Notes under the pieces: model-generated
The model's database searches: none
What the model was told of the DNA's origin: nothing
Seen by the model: only the letters and a program-made list of their open reading frames with translations
Shown: positions 1 to 5,585 of the stretch, piece by piece
Layout of the letters: each line of letters starts with the position of its first letter
Position numbering within the stretch: the first letter of the stretch is position 1
NCBI GenBank assembly: GCA_964346355.1
Contig: CAYFUH010000058.1
Span: 1 to 5,585 of the forward strand
Direction: 5' to 3'
DNA from: UBA6115 sp964346355
GTDB lineage: Bacteria > Bacillota > Clostridia > Christensenellales > Aristaeellaceae
Length of the DNA: 5,585 bases
Made by a program: the position numbers and the translations under genes

Positions 1-2
1 TG

Positions 3-941
3 CCCAACCATGTACAGGCGGTCGCCTGCATCCTGGCCTTGTTTTCCACCTGGCTGCTGCAGTTTTTCCAAAGCCTGCGCCACCGCGGCCGCATGACGCT
101 GTATGACCTCATGTACGCTGTAGCCCCCGCCGTATTCCTGACCAGCCTCATCATCCTCTTTCGCCTGGAGCTCACCGGCCAGCGCAGCTCGATGAGCTAC
201 TACTGGGGCTCTGCCGTTTGCCTGTTTGTGGTGACCATCATCCTGTTTTACCACCTGGATAAAATTACCATCATCAACGAAAACCGCCTGCGCACGCGGC
301 TGGCGATGAGCCTGCTGGAGGAGGACAAAGCCCGTTTTGGCGAATTGATCTCCCAACAGGAGGAGACGCTGCGCATCAAACACGATATCCGTCAGCACCT
401 GATGACGCTGCAATACCTGCTTGGCGAAAAAGACTCAAACGGCGCACGCAGTTACCTGGACCGGGTGCTGGAGCAAAAGGCGCTTAACAACCGTCTGTTC
501 ACCACCGGCAACCCGATTGTGGACAGCCTGATGAGCCGTAAAATCCCCCACATCAAATCCCAGGGAATTGATATCCAGCTTAATATGATGATCCCTGCCC
601 ACCTGCCGGTGGACGATATGGATTTGTGCGTGCTGCTGTCAAACCTGTTAATCAACGCGCAGGAGGCCTGCGAACGCCTGCAGGCGCAGGATAAAGACAG
701 GAAAAGATCCATCCAGCTGGATATGTCCCAGCGAAAGAACTTTTTATACATCTATGTTGAAAACAGCTACAACGGGAAGTTAATCTATCAAAACGGCCGC
801 TATCAAAGCACAAAAGAAAATACCAATATCAGCGGCATTGGCCTGAACAATATCGGCATTATTGTAGATAAGTATCACGGCATTATGGAAATTACGCACG
901 ATGAAAAAACCTTCCGCGTGCGCATCATGCTGCCCATGTAG
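3..941 (+). CDS. Sensor histidine kinase, GHKL/AgrC-like, 5'-truncated by window edge
   Basis: Membrane sensor kinase of a two-component system; it should autophosphorylate on a histidine and pass the phosphate to a response regulator, probably of the LytTR type. The frame is open to base 3 with no stop, so the N-terminus lies outside the window; a TTG at 39 falls inside a hydrophobic helix and is not a believable start. About three membrane segments are visible (near bases 12-78, 99-180 and 195-255), followed by a charged helical linker. The phospho-acceptor is in KHDIRQHL (His codon 381-383). The ATP-binding domain shows an N box, NLLINAQEA (from 642), and a glycine motif, GIGLNNIG (from 834), typical of the HATPase_c_5 class. 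There is no HAMP or PAS domain. The 3' third (about 690-900) is more AT-rich than the rest. No partner regulator or AgrB/AgrD-like gene is in the window, so the signal is unknown; peptide sensing is only a family-level guess. Confidence 0.88.
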   Translation, partial: PNHVQAVACILALFSTWLLQFFQSLRHRGRMTLYDLMYAVAPAVFLTSLIILFRLELTGQRSSMSYYWGSAVCLFVVTIILFYHLDKITIINENRLRTRLAMSLLEEDKARFGELISQQEETLRIKHDIRQHLMTLQYLLGEKDSNGARSYLDRVLEQKALNNRLFTTGNPIVDSLMSRKIPHIKSQGIDIQLNMMIPAHLPVDDMDLCVLLSNLLINAQEACERLQAQDKDRKRSIQLDMSQRKNFLYIYVENSYNGKLIYQNGRYQSTKENTNISGIGLNNIGIIVDKYHGIMEITHDEKTFRVRIMLPM

Positions 942-952
942 GGCGCACAATC

Positions 953-992
953 AAAAAGCGGGAGGGCAATCCCGTAAAGGCGCCCTCCCGCT
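953..992 (-). terminator. Intrinsic terminator of the thioredoxin-ccdA operon
   Basis: A perfect 11-bp GC-rich inverted repeat (957-967 with 982-992, arm AGCGGGAGGGC) encloses a 14-nt loop. Read on the minus strand, the stem is followed directly by five T residues (957-953), the classic Rho-independent form. It lies 25 bp past the ccdA stop. On the plus strand no T-run follows the stem, so it is a poor plus-strand terminator, although it sits only 15 bp past the kinase stop and could still hinder read-through. Confidence 0.88.
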
Positions 993-1016
993 GCAGACAT
1001 CTGCCTGAAGTTTTCA

Positions 1017-1709
1017 TCAAAACCCCTGATACAGCAAATATAAGCCCATCGCCAAGATGAGCGCGCCCATCACCAGGCGCAGCACCAGGCTGAACTTGCC
1101 GTATTGGCCGCTGGCGGTAATGCGCCGTGCGAAGCCCACAGAGGTGCCCGCCAGCACTGCCAGGGCGGAGTGCCCCACGGAGTACAGCAAGAGCAGCAGG
1201 ATGCCCCAGAGCACCTGGCCCGAGCCTGCGACCAAGGCCAGCAGCGCGATGAGCACCGGGGTGGCGCAGGGGCTGGAGAACAGCCCGCCCAAGGCGCCCG
1301 CAATGAAGGCACCGGCATAGCCCTGCCGCTTTGTGCGGGAGACCAGGTAGCTGGAGGGGATGAACTCGAACAATTCCCAGGTTTGCAGCGCCATGAGCAC
1401 CATCAAAACGCCCAGAACCAGGTTCCACCAGCGCTGGGCCCCGCCCATGAGCACGCCGGCTGTTGCCGCGATGACGCCCAGCACCGTAAAGGTGACCGTG
1501 AGCCCCACGGCGAAGGTGAGGGATAATTTAAGCGGGCGGCGCTTGTCCTCCTGGTTGACGTCACTGCCCACATAGCCGATGATGAGCGGGATGGAGGCCA
1601 GGGAACAGGGCATGAGCGAGGTGACCGCCCCCGCGACCAGCGCGATGAGCGGCGCCAGCCACTGGTTTTGACCCAGCAGGTTGCTCAGCGTCTCAAGTAT
1701 CGCGTTCAT
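1017..1709 (-). CDS. ccdA: CcdA/DsbD-family membrane thiol-disulfide electron carrier
   Basis: A polytopic membrane protein of 230 residues that should carry reducing equivalents from cytoplasmic thioredoxin across the membrane to an extracytoplasmic thioredoxin-like partner. It has about six hydrophobic helices (roughly residues 17-44, 61-88, 94-114, 130-160, 163-190 and 204-228), matching the short CcdA form without the periplasmic domains of DsbD. The two expected redox cysteines are present: Cys35 in SLMPCSLASIP and Cys148 in SSPCATPVL. Each follows a proline and lies in one of the two internally related halves. The ATG at 1709-1707 is preceded by GGGGG (1720-1716), six bases upstream, inside the end of the thioredoxin gene. 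The two genes overlap by 17 nt, so translation is probably coupled. In aerobes CcdA often supports cytochrome c maturation; no cytochrome c or heme gene is seen here, so general extracytoplasmic disulfide reduction is the safer reading. Confidence 0.92.
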   Translation of the reverse strand: MNAILETLSNLLGQNQWLAPLIALVAGAVTSLMPCSLASIPLIIGYVGSDVNQEDKRRPLKLSLTFAVGLTVTFTVLGVIAATAGVLMGGAQRWWNLVLGVLMVLMALQTWELFEFIPSSYLVSRTKRQGYAGAFIAGALGGLFSSPCATPVLIALLALVAGSGQVLWGILLLLLYSVGHSALAVLAGTSVGFARRITASGQYGKFSLVLRLVMGALILAMGLYLLYQGF

Positions 1710-2247
1710 TGGAAACCCCCATGTCCGCCAGGATCAATTCAAACGCCTCGTCATCCAGGATGCCCACATGCACCGTGAGCGCGTGGTCCTCCGTGCCCTG
1801 CAGGTTGTAATAATCAAATTTGAGGCCTGCCTGCTCCACCTTTTCGCTGGGTTTATACGGCGTGCCATCGGCGTTGAACAGCACCTGGGTGGGAATGACC
1901 ATGATGGGGTAATCCGAGGCTAACTCCGGATGCTCCCACACATCAAAGAATTTGATGACCGCGCGGCCGATGTTTTGCGCGTGCGCCTTCTCAAGCGCGG
2001 GCTTCATCACCTGGCAGGGGGCGCAATCCTCCGCGCCAAAGTCCATGATGACAGGCAGTTTGTGGCTGAGGTAGCCGTCCAGGTCCACACTGGTTTCAAT
2101 CAGGCGGAAGGCGGGGTTGTCGGCCGTCAGGGCTTCCTGACGCGCCTGCGCCGCCTGGCGCTCGTTGTTTTTCATCAGGTACAGGCCGCCGATGACGGCC
2201 AGAATAACGATTGGGATCAGGATTTGAAACAGTCGCTTGTTCTTCAT
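1693..2247 (-). CDS. Membrane-anchored thioredoxin-fold protein (CxxC)
   Basis: A thioredoxin-like reductase held on the outer face of the membrane. Numbering from the upstream ATG (2250), residues 6-26 form one hydrophobic anchor after a basic start (KNKR), followed by a short polar linker. There is no lipobox cysteine, so it is a membrane anchor rather than a lipoprotein. The active site is GAEDCAPCQVMKP (Cys76-Cys79, motif CAPC), and the cis-proline loop is VIPTQVLF (Pro120). The stretch from ADGTP (about 127) to HVGILDDE (about 161) is some 24 residues longer than the matching hairpin in classical thioredoxin. Two ATGs lie in tandem at 2250 and 2247. The AGGAG at 2258-2254 is only 3 nt from the first but 6 nt from the second, so 2247 (184 residues) is favoured; the 2250 start would give 185. 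It is the first gene of the operon with ccdA, its likely electron donor. The downstream target is unknown. Confidence 0.88.
   Translation of the reverse strand: MKNKRLFQILIPIVILAVIGGLYLMKNNERQAAQARQEALTADNPAFRLIETSVDLDGYLSHKLPVIMDFGAEDCAPCQVMKPALEKAHAQNIGRAVIKFFDVWEHPELASDYPIMVIPTQVLFNADGTPYKPSEKVEQAGLKFDYYNLQGTEDHALTVHVGILDDEAFELILADMGVSNERDT
1716..1720 (-). promoter_or_regulatory. Ribosome binding site of ccdA, inside the upstream gene
   Basis: A GGGGG run on the minus strand can pair with the anti-Shine-Dalgarno CCUCC through four G-C pairs and one G-U wobble. It is 6 nt upstream of the ccdA ATG. It lies within the last codons of the thioredoxin-fold gene, as expected for overlapping, coupled genes. 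Confidence 0.5.
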
Positions 2248-2253
2248 CATACG

Positions 2254-2258
2254 CTCCT
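2254..2258 (-). promoter_or_regulatory. Ribosome binding site of the thioredoxin-fold gene
   Basis: On the minus strand the sequence GTAGGAGCGT runs directly into two tandem ATG codons. AGGAG is 3 nt from the first ATG and 6 nt from the second. The spacing favours the second ATG at 2247 as the main start. Confidence 0.7.
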
Positions 2259-2303
2259 ACATTAAAACAGTCATGCGATTGACCGCAGGTTGTGCTGTGT
2301 TGG

Positions 2304-2331
2304 CATATATACCCCACTTCACAAAACCCAA
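2304..2331 (-). promoter_or_regulatory. Weak promoter candidate for the thioredoxin-ccdA operon
   Basis: On the minus strand an AT-rich TATATATG stretch (2311-2304) offers a -10 element, about 50 bp before the start codon. With TATATG (2309-2304) as the -10, TTGGGT (2331-2326) sits 16 bp upstream as a poor -35. The match to the sigma-70/SigA consensus is weak, and this is a position-based guess. Confidence 0.3.
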
Positions 2332-2352
2332 ACCAGGAGCGCATTTTGAGGG

Positions 2353-2381
2353 TGGAAAAACCAGCGCAAGTCATGTAGAAT
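2353..2381 (+). promoter_or_regulatory. Promoter candidate for the ThuA-GH3 operon
   Basis: TGGAAA (2353-2358, four of six consensus bases) and TAGAAT (2376-2381, five of six) are separated by an ideal 17-bp spacer on the plus strand. Transcription would start near 2388, giving a leader of about 45 nt before the ATG. The best feature is the -10; the -35 is mediocre. An imperfect inverted repeat overlaps this element. Confidence 0.45.
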
Positions 2382-2398
2382 GGTATCAGTTGGTTTTT
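2356..2398. repeat. Inverted repeat AAAAACCA/TGGTTTTT around the plus-strand promoter candidate
   Basis: AAAAACCA at 2356-2363 is repeated in inverted form as TGGTTTTT at 2391-2398, eight perfect pairs with a 27-nt centre. The centre of symmetry (about 2377) falls on the candidate -10 element. It could be an operator for a dimeric regulator, or chance in an A/T-rich region. A terminator role is unlikely because there is no upstream plus-strand gene nearby and the loop is large. Confidence 0.3.
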
Positions 2399-2420
2399 TG
2401 GACATTCAAATATGACAAAC

Positions 2421-2425
2421 GGAGG
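2421..2425 (+). promoter_or_regulatory. Ribosome binding site of the ThuA-like gene; decides its start
   Basis: A perfect GGAGG is 4 nt before the ATG at 2430 and 7 nt before the ATG at 2433. It lies downstream of an earlier in-frame ATG at 2412, which therefore is not the start. The 7-nt spacing favours 2433. Confidence 0.8.
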
Positions 2426-2432
2426 ACGGATG

Positions 2433-3155
2433 ATGAAGATGGCATGGATTTTGCAGGGCGGCTGGGACGGGCATGAGCCGCACCTAACCAGCAAGCGTTT
2501 TCAAAAAATGCTGGAGAACAACGGCTATGAGGCGGTTATCTACGATACCCTGGACGTGCTGGCGGACCTGGACGCCTTAATGCAATTGGACCTGATTGTC
2601 TTTTGCTGGACGATGGACCAGATCAAAAAAGAATACACAGAAAACGTGTCCAAAGCCGTTGGCGCGGGGGTAGGGCTGGCCGGCTGCCACGGCGGCATGT
2701 GTGATGCCTTCCGCAATGACACGCACTGGCAGTTTATGACCGGCGGGCAGTGGGTGAGCCACCCGGGCGGGGACGGCGTCCACTACACGGTGCATATCCA
2801 CCACGGCTCCTCCCCCATTACGCAGGGGCTTTCTGACTTTGAGGTGTCAAGCGAACACTACTACCTGCACATTGACCCGGCAATCGAGGTGCTGGCCACC
2901 ACGCGCTTCCCCTCTGTGCCCTATTACCACATCAGCAACAAGCCGGTGGACATGCCGGTGGCCTGGACCAAGTACTGGGGCAACGGCCGGGTGTTTTACA
3001 CCTCGCTGGGCCACCATGATGACGTGTTTGACAAGTCCCCCACGGCCGGCGTGCTGATGGAGCGCGGGCTGGTCTGGGCAGGTGAGGGAAAGGCCTACGC
3101 GATTGAGCACAAGCTGGACACAACGCGCTTTGAGAACAAGGCGCAGATGTATTAA
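2433..3155 (+). CDS. ThuA-like (trehalose utilisation family) protein
   Basis: A cytoplasmic protein of 240 residues in the ThuA family, which has a class I glutamine amidotransferase-like fold. The family is named for a rhizobial trehalose-utilisation gene, and its chemistry is poorly defined. Visible motifs, in order, are GGWDGHEP (residues 9-16), LAGCHGGMCDAFRND (82-96), MTGGQWVSHPGG (102-113), SPITQGLSDFEVSSEHYY (127-144) and MPVAWTKYWGNGRVFYTSLGH (174-194). This order and the total length match single-domain ThuA proteins. There is no signal peptide. The start at 2433 is set by GGAGG at 2421-2425; a start at 2430 would add one Met. It is the first gene of a unit with the GH3 gene, whose start is 13 bp beyond its stop, which suggests a shared role in glycoside breakdown. 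In sugar operons ThuA proteins often occur with oxidoreductases that make 3-keto sugars; none is visible here. The family call is firm; the reaction is unknown. Confidence 0.87.
   Translation: MKMAWILQGGWDGHEPHLTSKRFQKMLENNGYEAVIYDTLDVLADLDALMQLDLIVFCWTMDQIKKEYTENVSKAVGAGVGLAGCHGGMCDAFRNDTHWQFMTGGQWVSHPGGDGVHYTVHIHHGSSPITQGLSDFEVSSEHYYLHIDPAIEVLATTRFPSVPYYHISNKPVDMPVAWTKYWGNGRVFYTSLGHHDDVFDKSPTAGVLMERGLVWAGEGKAYAIEHKLDTTRFENKAQMY
2490..2503 (+). promoter_or_regulatory. Possible catabolite-responsive element (cre-like) inside the ThuA-like gene
   Basis: AGCAAGCGTTTTCA matches the Gram-positive CcpA operator pattern TGNAANCGNWNNCA at all fixed positions except the first base. It starts 57 bp into the gene. 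Carbon repression by intragenic cre sites is known in Firmicutes and would fit a sugar operon, but a single near match within coding sequence can be chance. Confidence 0.25.
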
Positions 3156-3168
3156 ATGAGCACGTGAT

Positions 3169-5574
3169 ATGAAACACGCAGACATCATCAAAAAAATGAC
3201 CCTGGAAGAAAAGGTGGCCCTGGGTTCCGGCCTGGGCTACTGGCGGACCAAACCTTACCCGGAATACGGCATCCCTTCCATCTTCTTAGCCGATGGGCCG
3301 CATGGCCTGCGCAAGCAGGAGACGGCAGGCGACCACCTGGGGCTGGACGCCAGCGTCAGCACCACCTGCTTCCCCACCGCCAGCGCGCTGGCCGCCTCCT
3401 GGGACATTGACCTGCTGCGCACAGTGGGCGACGCCCTGGGCAAGGAAGCCACGAAAATTGGCGTCAATGTGATTTTGGGCCCCGGCGTGAACATGAAGCG
3501 CAACCCCCTGTGCGGCCGCAATTTTGAATATTACAGCGAGGACCCCTACCTGGCGGGCAAGCTGGCTGCCGCGTGGATTTTGGGCGTACAGCAGCACAAA
3601 GTGGGCGTATCCATGAAACACTTCGCCTGCAACAGCCAGGAAGCCCGGCGCATGACCAGTGACAGCCTGGTGGATGAGCGCGCGCTGCGGGAATACTATT
3701 TGCCCGCCTTTGAAATCGCCGTGAAGGAGGCGCAGCCCGCCACCCTCATGTGCGCCTACAACCGCTTAAACGGCACCTACTGCAGCGACCACAAGCGGCT
3801 GCTGACGGACATCCTGCGCGACGAATGGGGTTTTGACGGCCTGGTGGTGACCGACTGGGGCGCCATGCATGACCGCATCGAAAGCATCCAGGCAGGCCTG
3901 GAATTGGAAATGCCCGACAGCAAAGGCCGCTTTGACGCGGAAGTGATCGCGGCTGTGCGAACCGGCCAGTTGGATGAGGCCTTGGTTGACCGGATGGCGG
4001 ACCGCATCCTCACCCTGATTGACCGCTGCCCCAACCAGGATGCCAGTCACCTTCCCCCGGACTTGTTTGACCAGCACCACCAGCTGGCGCGCCGGATTGC
4101 CGCTGACTGCGCCGTGCTGCTTAAAAATGAGGAAGGCATTCTGCCGCTTGCGCAGCCTTTGCGGGTGAACATCATTGGCGCGTTTGCCAAGGCGCCCCGC
4201 TACCAGGGCACCGGGTCCTCCCAGGTGACGCCGACGCAGCGCTCAAACCTGCTGGATGGCTTCGCAGCGCATGGCGTCCCCTACCGCTACGCGCAGGGGT
4301 ATACGCTGGATGATTCCGCGGATGAGGCCTTGGCGCAGGAAGCGCTGGCATTGGCCAAAGGCACAGACCCGCTTATTTACTGCATTGGGCTGACCGAGCT
4401 GTATGAGAGCGAGGGCTTTGACCGCGCCACCCTGTCCCTGCCCCAGAACCAATTGGCCTTGCTGGATCAATTGGCTGGAGTGAACCAGAACATCATCGTT
4501 TTGCTCATTGGCGGCGCGGCCATGGAAATGCCCTGGCTGGGGCAGACCAAGGCCGTCTTGCACATGCACCTGGGCGGGCAGGCGGTGGGGCTGGCCGCGG
4601 CGGATTTGCTGCTGGGCCATGTGAACCCCAGCGGCAAATTGGCAGAGAGCTATCCTTTAGCCTATGAGGACGTGATCAGCAGCTCCTATTACACCAAGGT
4701 GCCCGAGCAGGTGCCCTATTATGAAAGCATGTTCGCCGGCTACCGGTATTTTGATTCCGCGGACAAACCCGTCCTCTTCCCCTTTGGCTATGGCCTGTCC
4801 TACACCACCTTTTTATACCGGGATTTGCGTGTCACACCAACCGGGGAGCACGAGGTAAAAGCGCGCTTATTTGTGCGCAACACCGGCACGCGCGACGGCG
4901 CGGAGGTGGTTCAACTGTATGTGGCGCCGCAAACAGGCGGTGTCTTTCGCCCCAGGCAGGAACTGAAGGCCTTTTGCAAGGTGTTCCTAAAGGCAGGCGA
5001 GGAAAAGGAAGTCACCCTGCGCCTTCATGCGCGCAGCTTTGCTGTGTACAATGACTCAGCCAAGGCCTGGCAGGTGGAAGAAGGCACCTATGAAGTACGC
5101 ATCGGCGCCAGCAGCCGGGATATCCGCTTGACCAAAGCGCTCACCTTAGGTGGTGTGCCTGCGGTCAAAAGCGCGTGTGACCCCTGGTATTACACCCTTG
5201 ATGGTATTCCCGCCAAACAGGCCTTTGAAAGCATTTACGGCCCGTATACGGACTACACCCCGCCCAAAAAGGGCAGCTTTAGCACCGATTCCTCCTTAAA
5301 GGAACTGGCGCAGACCAGCCGGGTTGCCCGGGTGCTGTACAGAATAATGGAAAGGCAGATGGCCAAGGCTATCAACAAGGGCGTGGTGGATTATGACAGC
5401 CCGCAGTTTAAGATGATGATGGATACCGCGGCCAACAGCCCCATCCGCGCGCTGGTGCAGTTTATGCCCGACGCCCTGTCCATCCACCAGGCCAGGGGGC
5501 TGGTGGACATCGCCAACGGCCAACTGATCAAAGGTATAAGGCGGCTGTCCCAACGAAACAAAACCGCAAAATAG
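3169..5574 (+). CDS. Glycoside hydrolase family 3 (beta-glucosidase/beta-xylosidase type)
   Basis: A retaining glycosidase of 801 residues that should release terminal beta-linked sugars (glucose, xylose or similar) from oligosaccharides or glycosides. It has no signal peptide, so it acts on imported substrates. The TIM-barrel domain spans about 1-285 with DGPHGLR (42-48), GRNFEYYSEDPYLAG (116-130), MKHFACN (149-155) and the nucleophile Asp229 in VVTDWGAM. The second alpha/beta domain (about 310-500) carries the probable acid/base Glu415 in ESEGFDR. FPFGYGLSYT (537-546) leads into a fibronectin III-like domain to about 660. There is no PA14 insert. Residues from about 665 to 801 form an extra, largely helical tail. 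The ATG at 3169 follows the ThuA-like stop by 13 bp; only a weak GAG (3158-3160) precedes it, so translation may depend on coupling. The family and catalytic residues are clear; the substrate cannot be assigned. Confidence 0.95.
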   Translation: MKHADIIKKMTLEEKVALGSGLGYWRTKPYPEYGIPSIFLADGPHGLRKQETAGDHLGLDASVSTTCFPTASALAASWDIDLLRTVGDALGKEATKIGVNVILGPGVNMKRNPLCGRNFEYYSEDPYLAGKLAAAWILGVQQHKVGVSMKHFACNSQEARRMTSDSLVDERALREYYLPAFEIAVKEAQPATLMCAYNRLNGTYCSDHKRLLTDILRDEWGFDGLVVTDWGAMHDRIESIQAGLELEMPDSKGRFDAEVIAAVRTGQLDEALVDRMADRILTLIDRCPNQDASHLPPDLFDQHHQLARRIAADCAVLLKNEEGILPLAQPLRVNIIGAFAKAPRYQGTGSSQVTPTQRSNLLDGFAAHGVPYRYAQGYTLDDSADEALAQEALALAKGTDPLIYCIGLTELYESEGFDRATLSLPQNQLALLDQLAGVNQNIIVLLIGGAAMEMPWLGQTKAVLHMHLGGQAVGLAAADLLLGHVNPSGKLAESYPLAYEDVISSSYYTKVPEQVPYYESMFAGYRYFDSADKPVLFPFGYGLSYTTFLYRDLRVTPTGEHEVKARLFVRNTGTRDGAEVVQLYVAPQTGGVFRPRQELKAFCKVFLKAGEEKEVTLRLHARSFAVYNDSAKAWQVEEGTYEVRIGASSRDIRLTKALTLGGVPAVKSACDPWYYTLDGIPAKQAFESIYGPYTDYTPPKKGSFSTDSSLKELAQTSRVARVLYRIMERQMAKAINKGVVDYDSPQFKMMMDTAANSPIRALVQFMPDALSIHQARGLVDIANGQLIKGIRRLSQRNKTAK

Positions 5575-5585
5575 CCTCTGTATCC

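Noticed and set aside
39..41. TTG as the start of the histidine kinase gene
   Set aside because: The same frame stays open to the window edge, and the TTG lies inside a membrane helix with no ribosome binding site before it.
957..992. The same hairpin as an intrinsic terminator for the plus-strand kinase gene
   Set aside because: No T-run follows the stem on the plus strand; the T-run is present only for minus-strand transcripts.
942..1016. A small pheromone-like peptide gene (AgrD type) next to the AgrC-like kinase
   Set aside because: The gap is 75 bp and taken up by the terminator hairpin; no start with a ribosome site and a Cys-containing peptide is seen.
925..1526. Long open frames antisense to or out of frame with ccdA (925-1428 minus, 1104-1526 plus)
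   Set aside because: They are compositional shadows of the GC-rich ccdA gene, with Ala/Gly/Arg/His-rich translations and no recognisable motif; ccdA itself has clear catalytic motifs.
2412..2414. ATG as the start of the ThuA-like gene
   Set aside because: The only strong Shine-Dalgarno (GGAGG, 2421-2425) lies downstream of it, and the extra residues TNGGR would be that site translated; the family begins close to MKMAWILQGG.
2096..2494. Minus-strand open frame spanning the divergent intergenic region
   Set aside because: It would overlap the starts of both flanking genes out of frame and shows no domain; the region looks like promoters and leaders.
3169..3240. Signal peptide on the GH3 enzyme
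   Set aside because: The N-terminus is charged (MKHADIIKKMTLEEK) and goes straight into the conserved catalytic domain, with no hydrophobic core.
5575..5585. Terminator or next gene after the GH3 stop
   Set aside because: Only 11 bases remain, with no inverted repeat or start codon; nothing can be concluded.

Overview
The window looks like a piece of a moderately GC-rich, anaerobic Gram-positive chromosome, most likely a gut- or rumen-type member of Clostridia. This is inferred from protein style (a GHKL/AgrC-like kinase, a small CcdA with a membrane-anchored thioredoxin, and a cytoplasmic GH3 enzyme with a helical C-terminal tail) and from strong Shine-Dalgarno sites. No marker gene fixes the taxon, and genus-level placement is not possible from this sequence.

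Layout: (1) Positions 1-941, plus strand, hold the 3' part of a sensor histidine kinase of the GHKL class; its reading frame is open to the left edge, so the true start lies outside. (2) Positions 953-992 hold a strong intrinsic terminator that serves the minus strand, in the 75-bp gap between convergent genes. (3) Positions 1017-2250, minus strand, hold a two-gene redox operon: a membrane-anchored CxxC thioredoxin-fold protein followed by a CcdA/DsbD-type membrane electron carrier, overlapping by 17 nt. (4) Positions 2251-2432 are a divergent, AT-richer intergenic region with weak promoter candidates for both directions and an inverted repeat over the plus-strand candidate. (5) Positions 2433-5574, plus strand, hold a two-gene sugar unit: a ThuA-like protein and, 13 bp later, an 801-residue glycoside hydrolase family 3 enzyme. 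The window ends 11 bp after the GH3 stop, so it is unknown whether the operon continues.

How they work together: CcdA should pass electrons from cytoplasmic thioredoxin across the membrane to the anchored thioredoxin-fold protein, which would reduce disulfides on the outside of the cell. The ThuA-like protein and GH3 enzyme should act together in the cytoplasm on an imported glycoside; the exact substrate cannot be read from sequence. The kinase fragment belongs to a separate unit, whose response regulator is probably upstream of the window.

No CRISPR array, tRNA, rRNA, insertion sequence or phage gene is visible. I do not see a clearly new system. The items most worth a second look are the ThuA-GH3 pairing, the uncharacterised C-terminal tail of the GH3 enzyme, and the extended loop in the thioredoxin-fold protein.
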